From Variovorax sp. EL159 (GTDB lineage: Bacteria; Pseudomonadota; Gammaproteobacteria; Burkholderiales; Burkholderiaceae_C): DNA of 64,000 nt. Shown one piece after another: positions 32,963-41,035 of this stretch; within the stretch, counting starts at the first letter, position 1, and every line of letters begins with the position of its first letter. The stretch is taken from contig NZ_FMUJ01000005.1 of the NCBI RefSeq assembly GCF_900100965.1, positions 186,001 to 250,000 of the forward strand, in the 5' to 3' direction. The translations under genes and the position numbers were made by a program. The notes beneath the pieces were generated by a model that worked only from the letters and a program-made list of their open reading frames with translations, did no database searches and had not been told where the DNA came from.

Positions 32963-35601
32963 CACGGCAGGGGCATCGAGAGGTTCAGGAAGACGCCGCG
33001 CTGTCGTTCGCGCACGCCGTCGTAGGGGTGGCTGGAAATGCTCAGGCCGTAGCGCAGCGTGAGCTTCGGGCCGAGGTTCCAGCGGTGTTCGTAGCGCAGG
33101 GTCCACATCGGACCGCTGCCGAAGCCGGCCTGGTGGTAGCTGCCGCCGGCGAGTTCGACGGCCTGGAAGAACTGGCGGTCGTCGCTCTTCCAGTTGAGCC
33201 ATTGCGCACGCGCGGTGAGCTGCACGCTGCCGTCGCGCGAGGGGTTGAAGTAGGGCGTGTCCATCGCCCGGCCGCGGCCGGTATCGGCTTCGAGCCGGGT
33301 CTCGAGCTGAAAGCGCGGCGTGCTGATCCAGCGTTCGCGCCAGCCCAGGCCCAGGCCGTCGCGCACGTTGCCGTCGCTGAAGTCCAGGCGCTGCCATTGC
33401 AGGTCGAAGCGGCGCGATTCGTTCACCACGTAGCCCACGCTGGCGGCGGTCTCGCGTGCGCCGATGCCGGCCACACGCGCCTTCCACGGCAGCTCCTTGC
33501 TGTCGCCGTCGTAGGTGGCGGACAGGCGCCATGCGTCGCTCACGCGATAGTCCAGCCGGCCGGCCACGCTGTTGCGGTAGGGGCCGGCATTGGCGTGCTG
33601 CAGCGCGCCTTCGGCCAGCCAGGGGCCGCGTTGCCAATTGAGGCCGATGCCGCCGCGTGCCCAGTTCGCGTTGCCGATGTCGGTGTTGCCGCGGCCCAGC
33701 GTCTGGTCGTAGATCACGCGCCATTCGTCGTTGATGAGGCCCGAGCTGAGCCGGCTGTCGATGCGCCATTCGTGGCTGGCGATGGCCGCGCCGCCGCTGG
33801 AGGCTTCGGCATCCACGTCGAGCCGCGGGCCGACGACGGCGCGCCGCTTGCGCTCCATGTCGCGCACCTCGGCGCTGTCGGCCGCATCGGCCACGAGCGA
33901 TTCGGCGCGCTGGCGGGCGTTGCCGTACCAGCCTGCGTCGAGCAAGGCCTCGACATGGCCGACGCGCGCGCTGGTGTCGTAGGGCTGGTCGGCCGCCTGT
34001 GCCTCGAAGCGCGCGAGCGCGGCCTCAGGGTGCTCGCGCAGCCGCTCGGTCAGGCCCGCGCCGTAGGCGTAGCCGGCGTTGAGCGGTGCTTCCTGCGTCA
34101 GCGTGGCAAAGCGCTGCTGTGCGAGCGCGGGCCGGTCGGTGTACAGCTGCATCAGCGCGCGCATGCCGCTCACGTCGGTGTACTGGCCGTTGGGGCGGCC
34201 GGCTTCGGGCGTGAGGCGCAGCAGGGCAGGCGTGCCGTTTTCGATCTGCTTGAGCAGCGCTTCGGCTTCCTCGAAGCGGCCGGTGTCCTGGTAGGCGTAG
34301 ACCAGGCCGAAGTGGATGTCGTCGGGCATCGGCAGATCGGCGCCGCCCTTGATGACGGCCGCTTCGTACAGCGGCACGGCCTCGACCGAGCGGCGTTCCT
34401 GCGCGAAGGCGCGGGCCGCGGCGCCGAGGCCGTAGAACGGCAGGTCGGTACCGGCGGCGCGCAATGTGTCGTACAGCGCGATGGCGTCGGCGGGGCGGCC
34501 GCGTTCGACCAGCGCGAGCATGCGGTCGGACTGCAGGCGCACGCGCAGGGCGCGCCATGCATCGGTGTCGGCGTCCGCACCAGTGACGCCGGCTTGCAGC
34601 GCGGCGGCGTCGAGCCGGGCCAGTGCGACGTCCTGGTCTGCCAGCACGCGGTCGAGTGCGACCACGCGGGCCGGGCCCAGGCGCTGGTCGCGTTCCTCGA
34701 TGGCCCAGTGCAGCCGTTGCGCCAGCGCCTTCTGCTGCAGCGTGGACAAAGCCAGCGCGGAGAAGCTGCCGGGGTTCGCGCGCTCGGCTGCCTCGGCGCC
34801 GTCGAAGGCAGTCGATGCCGCGCCGTTGTCGGCGAGCAGGAAGTCGGTTTCGCGGCGCAGGTCGCGGCGCTCGGGGCGCAGCGCGCCGGCCTCGGTGTAG
34901 GCCGCCAGTGCCTGCAGCGGCTTGCCCTCGGCGCGGTTCACGGCCGCGCGCAGTTCGAGCAGCGCGACGCGGTCTTCGACCTGTCGGGCGGGCTCACGTG
35001 AGAGCGCGTCGCAGATCGCCTTCGCGCCTGCGACGTCGCCGCTGTCGAGCCGCCAGAAGGCTTCGTGCAGGCGCGGCTCGCGTGCCGCCGGTTGCCGTGC
35101 GCGCCAGACGGCGATGGTGTCGCCCTGCAGCGCGGTGTCGTGCGTGCGCCGGGCGGCCAGCGCGAGCGGACCGAGTGCGTAGTCGCGCAGCCTGGCCGGC
35201 GATTGTTGACGGCCCAGGGCCGCGGCTTCTGCGAATTGGCTGTCACCGGTGGCGATCGCGATGGCGTCGGACGCCACGCGTTGCCGGTCGGCGTCGCCCA
35301 GCGGCGCTGCCAGCCAGTCTTTCAACTGCTGCAATGCCTGCGCTGGCGTGACGCGTCCGGCACGGCGCGCAAGGATCAGCGCGTCGTGCGCCTGCGGGCC
35401 GTAAGCGACCGTGCTGCGATCGGCGGCAGGTGGGGTCGCGGCAAGTGACTGGGCCAATGCCGGCGATGCGCCAAAGGCCAGTACGCAAACTATCGATGGA
35501 AATCCCCGCGCAGCCGATGCGAGGTGTTGAGACAACGAACGGCAGGGCGCCGAATTGCGCCCAGTCGTGACCGTGCCTCCAGGTTTTTTCTGGATGAACA
35601 C
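32962..35601 (-). CDS. pgaA: Poly-beta-1,6-GlcNAc export porin PgaA
   Basis: An 879-residue outer-membrane exporter of partly deacetylated polymer. A signal segment ends around SPALAQS, then a superhelix of tetratricopeptide-like repeats runs to about residue 600, and the last 280 residues alternate like a beta-barrel (GLGLGWRERWISTPRFQLETRLEAD, WTLRYEHRWNLGPKLTLRYGLSIS, ending in FLNLSMPLP). The start is a GTG at 35601 with AAAGGGAGC just upstream. It is the first gene of pgaABCD. The 259-base AT-richer gap before it would hold the promoter; no clear -35/-10 pair could be assigned. Confidence 0.93.
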   Translation of the reverse strand: MFIQKKPGGTVTTGRNSAPCRSLSQHLASAARGFPSIVCVLAFGASPALAQSLAATPPAADRSTVAYGPQAHDALILARRAGRVTPAQALQQLKDWLAAPLGDADRQRVASDAIAIATGDSQFAEAAALGRQQSPARLRDYALGPLALAARRTHDTALQGDTIAVWRARQPAAREPRLHEAFWRLDSGDVAGAKAICDALSREPARQVEDRVALLELRAAVNRAEGKPLQALAAYTEAGALRPERRDLRRETDFLLADNGAASTAFDGAEAAERANPGSFSALALSTLQQKALAQRLHWAIEERDQRLGPARVVALDRVLADQDVALARLDAAALQAGVTGADADTDAWRALRVRLQSDRMLALVERGRPADAIALYDTLRAAGTDLPFYGLGAAARAFAQERRSVEAVPLYEAAVIKGGADLPMPDDIHFGLVYAYQDTGRFEEAEALLKQIENGTPALLRLTPEAGRPNGQYTDVSGMRALMQLYTDRPALAQQRFATLTQEAPLNAGYAYGAGLTERLREHPEAALARFEAQAADQPYDTSARVGHVEALLDAGWYGNARQRAESLVADAADSAEVRDMERKRRAVVGPRLDVDAEASSGGAAIASHEWRIDSRLSSGLINDEWRVIYDQTLGRGNTDIGNANWARGGIGLNWQRGPWLAEGALQHANAGPYRNSVAGRLDYRVSDAWRLSATYDGDSKELPWKARVAGIGARETAASVGYVVNESRRFDLQWQRLDFSDGNVRDGLGLGWRERWISTPRFQLETRLEADTGRGRAMDTPYFNPSRDGSVQLTARAQWLNWKSDDRQFFQAVELAGGSYHQAGFGSGPMWTLRYEHRWNLGPKLTLRYGLSISSHPYDGVRERQRGVFLNLSMPLP

Positions 35602-35812
35602 ACTGCTCCCTTTGACCGAGGCCTTCCTGCGGCAAGCTGCCGCGATGGAAGCCGAACCACCCCTCTGGAAAAGATCAGAGCGGGCGGTTCTGAAAGATGA
35701 CTTTGCGAACGACTTTATTCACGATTGTTAATAATCGCAAACCAAAGTGCTCTGAAATCGTTATAACTGTGAAGTGTTTGGCGATATTTCCGTCGCTGTC
35801 AGCAAGCCATGT

Positions 35813-35860
35813 CGGACAACGCCTCGTTATGCGGATAGGTGTCCGGCCTAAGATCGCGCG
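35813..35860 (+). promoter_or_regulatory. Candidate leaderless promoter and inverted repeat before the creatininase-family gene
   Basis: TAAGAT at 35848-35853 resembles a -10 element; seven bases separate it from the ATG at 35861, so transcription would begin at or next to the start codon. No Shine-Dalgarno sequence is present. CGGACA (35813-35818) and TGTCCG (35840-35845) form an inverted repeat spanning the -35 area, a possible repressor site. No convincing -35 hexamer is seen. Confidence 0.4.
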
Positions 35861-36688
35861 ATGAACGTTCCTGCAGCCCCTTTGCCCCGCTTCTGGTCCC
35901 AACTCACCACGCGCGATTTCGCCGCGCTCGATGCGTCGGCCACCGTCGCGGTGCTGCCATTGGGCGCGACCGAGCAGCACGGCCCGCACCTGCCGCTGGG
36001 TGTGGACACGGTGCTGGCCGACGGCATCGTGGCCGCGTCGCTGCCGCTGTTGCCGGCCGCGTTGCCGGTGCTGTTCCTGCCGACGCAGCAGATCGGCCTG
36101 AGTCCCGAGCACGCGCGCTTCGCGGGCACGCTCACGCTGTCGGCCGAAACGCTGATCCGCATGTGGAACGAAATCGGCGCGGGCGTGGCGCGCGCCGGTG
36201 TGAAGAAGCTGGTGCTCTTCAATGCGCACGGCGGCCACGTGGGCGCGATGGACATCGTGGCGCGCGAGCTGCGCGCCACGCATGGGCTCATCGTCTACAG
36301 CGTGAGCTGGTTCAACCTGCCGCTGGGCGATGCGGGCGCGCAGTTCAGTGCGCAAGAGCATCGCTTCGGTGTGCACGCGGGTGAGATCGAGACCTCGATG
36401 ATGCTGGCGCTGACGCCGCAACTGGTGCGCATGGGCGAGGCGCAAGACTTCCGCTCGACGTCGGAGCAGCGCGCGGCCAACTACGCGATCCTCGGCAATG
36501 GCAAGAGCGCCAAGCTCGGCTGGGCGATGGAGGACTACAACGCGCACGGCGCGGCAGGCAATGCGGCTGCGGCAACGGCAGCGAGCGGCCAGGCGGTGAT
36601 CGATGCCGCCGCGCAGCAGCTGGCGTTGTTGCTGGCCGAGGTGTCGCGCCTGCCGCTCGATACGGCCAACACCGGCCCGCTGCCCTGA
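35861..36688 (+). CDS. Creatininase family amidohydrolase
   Basis: A 275-residue metal-dependent hydrolase of the creatinine amidohydrolase family. Metal-binding and catalytic motifs are GATEQHGPHLPLGVD (Glu, His and Asp ligands), LFNAHGGHVGAMD and GVHAGEIETSMM (catalytic glutamate and ligand). Relatives hydrolyse creatinine, N-formyl or ring amides in cofactor and mycofactocin-type pathways, so creatinine is not assured. It stands alone between pgaA (divergent) and a two-component system. No ribosome site precedes the ATG; the transcript appears leaderless. Confidence 0.9.
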   Translation: MNVPAAPLPRFWSQLTTRDFAALDASATVAVLPLGATEQHGPHLPLGVDTVLADGIVAASLPLLPAALPVLFLPTQQIGLSPEHARFAGTLTLSAETLIRMWNEIGAGVARAGVKKLVLFNAHGGHVGAMDIVARELRATHGLIVYSVSWFNLPLGDAGAQFSAQEHRFGVHAGEIETSMMLALTPQLVRMGEAQDFRSTSEQRAANYAILGNGKSAKLGWAMEDYNAHGAAGNAAAATAASGQAVIDAAAQQLALLLAEVSRLPLDTANTGPLP

Positions 36689-36820
36689 CCCGACGCGGCA
36701 CAGCACGACAAGGCACGGCACAGCAAGGGCTCGCCTCGATGACCGTGCAGCGTTAACGTTGACCTAACGGTTCTGCGCTAACTTCCCGGCGCATCCACCA
36801 ATCAACCCACGGGAGCCGGC

Positions 36821-37480
36821 GTGCGCGTGCTGCTTGTCGAAGACGACGAAATGATCGGGAAGAGCCTGGTCCGCGGCCTCGAGCGATCGGGCTGGGCGGT
36901 CGACTGGGTGCGCGACGGCCTGCTCGCGCGCAGCGCGCTGGCCGATGGCGACTACACCTGCGTGCTGCTCGACCTGGGCCTGCCCGGTATGGACGGCATC
37001 GAGGTGCTGCGCCAGGCGCGCGGCCTGAAGAACGACACGCCGATCCTGATCCTTACCGCGCGCGACGGCCTTGGCCAGCGCGTGGAAGGGCTCGACCTCG
37101 GCGCCGACGACTATCTGCTCAAGCCCTTCGAGCTGCCCGAACTGCTGGCGCGCATGCGCGCGGTGGTGCGGCGGCGCCATGGGGCGTCCAACTCCATCAT
37201 CGGCAGTGGCAGCGTGCAGCTCGACCTCACCACGCGCGAGGTGCTCTACCGGGGCACGCGCGAAACGCTCTCGGCCCGCGAGTTCGCGCTGATGCACGCC
37301 ATGCTCGAGCGCCCGGGCGCCATCCTCTCGCGCGAACAGTTGGAGAACCGCATCTACGGATGGGGCGAGGAAGTGATGAGCAACGCGGTCGACGTGATCA
37401 TCCACAACATGCGGCGCAAGCTCGGCGCCGACACCATCCGCAATGTGCGCGGCCTGGGCTGGCGCGTGGTGGATTCATGA
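36821..37480 (+). CDS. Two-component response regulator, OmpR/QseB type
   Basis: A 219-residue response regulator. The receiver domain (1-118) has the acidic pair in LLVEDDEM, the phosphorylated aspartate D51 in CVLLDLGLPGMDG and the conserved lysine K101 in LLKPFELPEL. The C-terminal OmpR-type winged helix (about 128-219) includes LSAREFALMHAMLERPGAILSREQL and the recognition part VDVIIHNMRRKLG. Closest in style to QseB/PmrA/TctD. It starts at a GTG with GGGAG upstream, and its stop overlaps the sensor's ATG (ATGA). TAAC-containing repeats at 36751-36782 lie upstream and could be its own site, but this is weak. Confidence 0.94.
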   Translation: MRVLLVEDDEMIGKSLVRGLERSGWAVDWVRDGLLARSALADGDYTCVLLDLGLPGMDGIEVLRQARGLKNDTPILILTARDGLGQRVEGLDLGADDYLLKPFELPELLARMRAVVRRRHGASNSIIGSGSVQLDLTTREVLYRGTRETLSAREFALMHAMLERPGAILSREQLENRIYGWGEEVMSNAVDVIIHNMRRKLGADTIRNVRGLGWRVVDS

Positions 37481-38880
37481 ACATGCGCGCAACGCGCGGC
37501 CGGCCCTGGTACTCGCCGGGTTCGCTGCGCAACAGGCTGCTGATGTGGCTGGTGCTGGTGCACCTGCTGGCGGCCGTGGGCGTGGCCTGGTTCACCTACG
37601 CCAGCTACGACAGGCTCATCGTCACCTTCAAGGACGACCAGATGCAGATGCTGGCCGACTCCTACGCCAGCAACGTGGTCGTGCCCGCGCTGCGGCCGGC
37701 CGACGAGCGCAGCATCTTCGAGCGCGGCGCCTTCGTCATCCAGATATGGAACGGGCAGGGCGAACTGCTGGTCAGCTCGTGGCCTGCGCTGGCCGTGGGC
37801 CGCCAGCCATCGGAAGGGCTGACCACCGTACGCATGGGCCCCGGCGACGACGGCGTTTGGCGCATCTATTCCACTGCGCCGGTGTCTGAGGCGGGCCGCT
37901 TCCAGGTGCAGGTGATCCAGAACGGCGGCTTCGTGCGCCGCATGGTGGCCAAGCGCGCGCTGTCGTCGACCGCGCCCATCGCGCTGCTGCTGCCCTTGTC
38001 GCTGGCGGCGCTGTGGCTGGTGGTGTGGGCGTCGTCGCGCAAGCTGCGCAGCGTGGCGCTCGACGTGGCGGCGCAGGACGAGCGCAGCCTGTCGGAGCTG
38101 TCGGTGTCGCGCGTGCCCGATGAAATCGCGCCGCTGGTGGAGGCCTTCAACAGCCTGTTGGGGCGGCTGCGCCAGGCCTTCGCCGTGCAGCGCCGCTTCG
38201 TGCAGGACGCCGCGCACGAGCTGCGCACGCCCATCGCCGCCATCGGCCTGCAGCTGGACAACATGCGCGCCGAAGTGCCGGCCGAAGGCGTCGCCGAACA
38301 CTACGTGCACCTGAAGGGCGGCGTGACGCGTGCCCAGCACCTGATCGAGCAGTTGCTGCGCTTGTCGCGGCAAGAGGGCAGCACCGAGCCCGAGGCGCCC
38401 GTGCCACTCGACGTGGCCGCGGTGCTGCGCGACAGCGTGGCGCAGCTGATGGTCATTGCCGACCGGCGCCGCATCGACATCGGCTTCGAAGGCAGCACCA
38501 GCGCAACGGTGACCGCGCCACCGGCCGAGTTGCGCAGCATCTTCGACAACCTGATCGACAACGCGTTGCGCCATTCGCCCGAAGGCGGTGTGGTCGATGT
38601 GCGGCTGCACGAGGTGGAAGGGCAACCGGTGGTCGACGTGGTGGACAACGGGCCGGGCATTCCGCCCGCGCTGATCGATCGCGCCTTCGACCGTTTCTTT
38701 CGCGTGCCGGGCACCGTGGCCGAAGGCAGCGGCCTGGGCCTTGCCATCGCCCGCATGGCCGCGCAGCGCAACGGACTGCGCATCGAGCTGGCCAACCGGC
38801 ATGACGCGCAGGGCCGGCTGGCCGGGCTGCAGGCGCGCGTGCATCTGCGCGATGCCGGGGCGGGCCGCGCGTCGGCTTAA
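37477..38880 (+). CDS. Two-component sensor histidine kinase (QseC/TctE-like)
   Basis: A 467-residue membrane kinase. One membrane segment near residues 20-40, a periplasmic sensor region (about 41-165), a second segment (about 166-187), then the phosphoacceptor H247 in FVQDAAHELRTPIAAIG and the ATPase boxes NLIDNALRHSPEGG, VVDNGPGIPP and GSGLGLAIARMAAQ. It phosphorylates the regulator encoded immediately upstream, to which it is translationally coupled. The periplasmic domain resembles the 2CSK_N type. The signal is unknown. The small secreted protein gene that follows is a plausible output or partner. Confidence 0.93.
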   Translation: MNMRATRGRPWYSPGSLRNRLLMWLVLVHLLAAVGVAWFTYASYDRLIVTFKDDQMQMLADSYASNVVVPALRPADERSIFERGAFVIQIWNGQGELLVSSWPALAVGRQPSEGLTTVRMGPGDDGVWRIYSTAPVSEAGRFQVQVIQNGGFVRRMVAKRALSSTAPIALLLPLSLAALWLVVWASSRKLRSVALDVAAQDERSLSELSVSRVPDEIAPLVEAFNSLLGRLRQAFAVQRRFVQDAAHELRTPIAAIGLQLDNMRAEVPAEGVAEHYVHLKGGVTRAQHLIEQLLRLSRQEGSTEPEAPVPLDVAAVLRDSVAQLMVIADRRRIDIGFEGSTSATVTAPPAELRSIFDNLIDNALRHSPEGGVVDVRLHEVEGQPVVDVVDNGPGIPPALIDRAFDRFFRVPGTVAEGSGLGLAIARMAAQRNGLRIELANRHDAQGRLAGLQARVHLRDAGAGRASA

Positions 38881-38993
38881 TGCCCAGGTAACTCTCGCTT
38901 AAAGGTCGCATAAAGCGGCCTTCCTACAGTGACTCCAGCCGCGACAACGGCCGCGCCGCAAGGTGCCCTTCCGGTTCCCTTCAAGGAGTTCAC

Positions 38994-39341
38994 ATGCGAA
39001 AGACCCTCGGCCTCGTGGCCATCCTCACCCTGGCCGCAGCGGCCCATGCAGAAAGCTACGACGGCGTGCACCAAGGCCCCGGCCTGCTTGCGCGCGACGA
39101 CGTGGCGGCCCAGGCGGTTGCGGCGGCGCATGCCCCCGACCAGAACGTGACGCATGGCTCGCGCGGAGCCGATCCCTTCACCTCCACCATCTCGCGCGAG
39201 GCCATGCGGCAGGTCGCAGTGGCGGCGGCCCATGCGCCCGACCAGAACGTGACCAGCGGCTCGCGTGTGAACAGCGTCGTCGTCTCCACGATGCCGCCGG
39301 TGCGCTCCGCAATCGGCGAGGCCCCGGCCAGCCGCTTCTGA
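38994..39341 (+). CDS. Small exported protein with a duplicated APDQNV motif
   Basis: A 115-residue protein not matched to any family I know. A signal peptide (residues 1-19, cleavage AHA-E) is followed by two copies of the motif AVAAAHAPDQNVTxGSR, 34 residues apart (D49 and D83 at the same place). At the DNA level the copies are 102 bases apart and nearly identical over 14 bases. No cysteines and no other domain are visible. The gene starts 113 bases after the sensor kinase and 25 bases before paoA. It may be periplasmic and linked to the two-component system or to the aldehyde oxidase (inference from position). Confidence 0.75.
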   Translation: MRKTLGLVAILTLAAAAHAESYDGVHQGPGLLARDDVAAQAVAAAHAPDQNVTHGSRGADPFTSTISREAMRQVAVAAAHAPDQNVTSGSRVNSVVVSTMPPVRSAIGEAPASRF

Positions 39342-39366
39342 CGCCCCGGCGCCCAAGGAACCCACG

Positions 39367-40032
39367 ATGGATGCCGAACAACAGAAGGACGGCTGCACGC
39401 GCCGCACCGTGCTGATCACCAGCGCGGCCGGCGTGGCCGCCGCCACGCTGCCGCATGCGGGGCAGGCACAGCAGGCTGCGGGGCACGCGCCCGCGACGGC
39501 CGCAACTGCAGACCTGCCGCTGGCCGATGTCACGCTGCGCATCAACGGCCAGCCGCATACCCTGTCCATCGACCCGAGGGTCACGCTGCTCGACCTGCTG
39601 CGCGAGCAACTGCACCTCACGGGTTCCAAGAAAGGCTGTGACCACGGCCAGTGCGGTGCCTGCACGGTGCTGGTCAACGGGCGGCGCATCAACAGCTGCC
39701 TCACGCTGGCGGTGCTGCACGAGGGCGACGAGGTGACGACCATCGAAGGCCTGGGCGAGCCGAAGAAGCTGCACCCGATGCAGGCCGCCTTCGTCAAGCA
39801 CGACGGCTACCAGTGCGGCTACTGCACGCCGGGCCAGATCTGCTCGGCGGTCGGCATGCTGGGCGAGATGCGCGGCGGCATGCCCAGCCATGTCACGCAC
39901 GATCTCGCGGGGCCCGTGGTCTTCAGCGACGAGGAAGTGCGCGAGCGCATGAGCGGCAACATCTGTCGCTGCGCGGGTTATCCGAACATCGTCGCGGCCA
40001 TCCGCGAAGTGTCGGAGGGGGCGGTGGCATGA
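39367..40032 (+). CDS. paoA: Periplasmic aldehyde oxidase, [2Fe-2S] subunit PaoA (YagT)
   Basis: A 221-residue iron-sulfur subunit of the xanthine-oxidase family. The N-terminus carries a Tat-like signal (CTRRTVLITSAAGVAAATL, cleavage near QAQQA). The plant-type ferredoxin domain has GCDHGQCGACTVLVNG and INSC; the second cluster domain has CGYCTPGQICS and NICRCAGYPNI, so all eight cluster cysteines are present. It transfers electrons from the molybdenum site to FAD in the PaoABC complex, which oxidises aromatic aldehydes in the periplasm. The stop overlaps the paoB ATG (ATGA). Confidence 0.94.
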   Translation: MDAEQQKDGCTRRTVLITSAAGVAAATLPHAGQAQQAAGHAPATAATADLPLADVTLRINGQPHTLSIDPRVTLLDLLREQLHLTGSKKGCDHGQCGACTVLVNGRRINSCLTLAVLHEGDEVTTIEGLGEPKKLHPMQAAFVKHDGYQCGYCTPGQICSAVGMLGEMRGGMPSHVTHDLAGPVVFSDEEVRERMSGNICRCAGYPNIVAAIREVSEGAVA

Positions 40033-41018
40033 GGGCCTTCACCTTCGAGCGCGCGCCGACACCGGCTGCCGCCGCGCTGTCGATGCAGCAGCATCCGGGC
40101 GCGCGCTTCATCGCGGGCGGTACCAACCTGCTGGACCTGATGAAGCTCGACATCGAGCGGCCCACGCACCTGATCGACGTCAACCGGCTGGGGCTCGACC
40201 GCATCGAGGCGCTGCCCGACGGTGGCCTGAAGATCGGCGCGCTGGTGCGCAACAGCGACCTTGCGGCCGACCCCCGCGTGCGGCGCGAGCATCCGCTGCT
40301 GTCGCGCGCCTTGCTGTCCGGCGCCAGTGCGCAGCTGCGCAACAAGGCGACCACCGCAGGCAACCTGCTGCAGCGCACGCGCTGCTTCTACTTCTACGAC
40401 ACGACCAAGCCCTGCAACAAGCGCACGCCCGGCAGCGGTTGCGCGGCGATGGCGGGCTTCAACCGCATCCACGCGATCCTCGGTGCGAGCGCGCAATGCA
40501 TCGCGGTGCACTCGTCCGACATGGCAGTGGCGCTGCGCGCGCTCGATGCGCAGGTCGAGACCGTGTCGGCCAGCGGCGCCGCGCGCCGCATTCCCATCGC
40601 CGAGCTGCATCGTCTGCCCGGCGACACGCCCGAGATCGAGACCGTGCTGGCGCCCGATGAGCTGATCACCGGCGTGACCCTGCCCGCGCCGCTCGGCGGC
40701 ACGCAGCGCTACCGCAAGGTGCGCGACCGCGCGTCGTACGCCTTCGCGCTGGTCTCGGTCGCGGCCGTGGTGGTGCGCGACGGGCGCATGGTCACAGGCG
40801 TGCGGCTGGCCTTCGGCGGCCTGGCCGCGAAGCCGTGGCGCAACGAGGAAGCCGAACGGCGGCTGATCGGCACCGATGGCGGCACGCGGGCACGCGACGC
40901 CGTTGCCGACGTGCTGATCGACGACGCGCGCGGCCACGGGCACAACGATTTCAAGATCCCGTTATTGCGCCGCACCCTGCATGCCACGCTGGCGCAGGCG
41001 ATCGCAGAAACCATCTGA
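40029..41018 (+). CDS. paoB: Periplasmic aldehyde oxidase, FAD subunit PaoB (YagS)
   Basis: A 329-residue FAD-binding subunit. FARFIAGGTNLLDLMK-type motif (GARFIAGGTNLLDLMK) binds FAD. The insertion CFYFYDTTKPCNKRTPGSGC followed by AQCIAVH supplies the four cysteines of the extra [4Fe-4S] cluster that marks PaoB and related proteins. The C-terminal CO-dehydrogenase flavoprotein domain runs from about residue 215. It accepts electrons from PaoA and passes them to an acceptor. It is coupled to paoA by a four-base overlap and lies 17 bases before paoC. Confidence 0.94.
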   Translation: MRAFTFERAPTPAAAALSMQQHPGARFIAGGTNLLDLMKLDIERPTHLIDVNRLGLDRIEALPDGGLKIGALVRNSDLAADPRVRREHPLLSRALLSGASAQLRNKATTAGNLLQRTRCFYFYDTTKPCNKRTPGSGCAAMAGFNRIHAILGASAQCIAVHSSDMAVALRALDAQVETVSASGAARRIPIAELHRLPGDTPEIETVLAPDELITGVTLPAPLGGTQRYRKVRDRASYAFALVSVAAVVVRDGRMVTGVRLAFGGLAAKPWRNEEAERRLIGTDGGTRARDAVADVLIDDARGHGHNDFKIPLLRRTLHATLAQAIAETI

Positions 41019-41035
41019 AGAAAAGAGCAGGCACC

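Noticed and set aside
36751..36782. Repeated TAAC elements (GTTAAC, CTAACG, GCTAAC) upstream of the response regulator as a binding site
   Set aside because: Spacing between copies is uneven (11 and 14 bases) and no known box matches; too weak to list as a feature.
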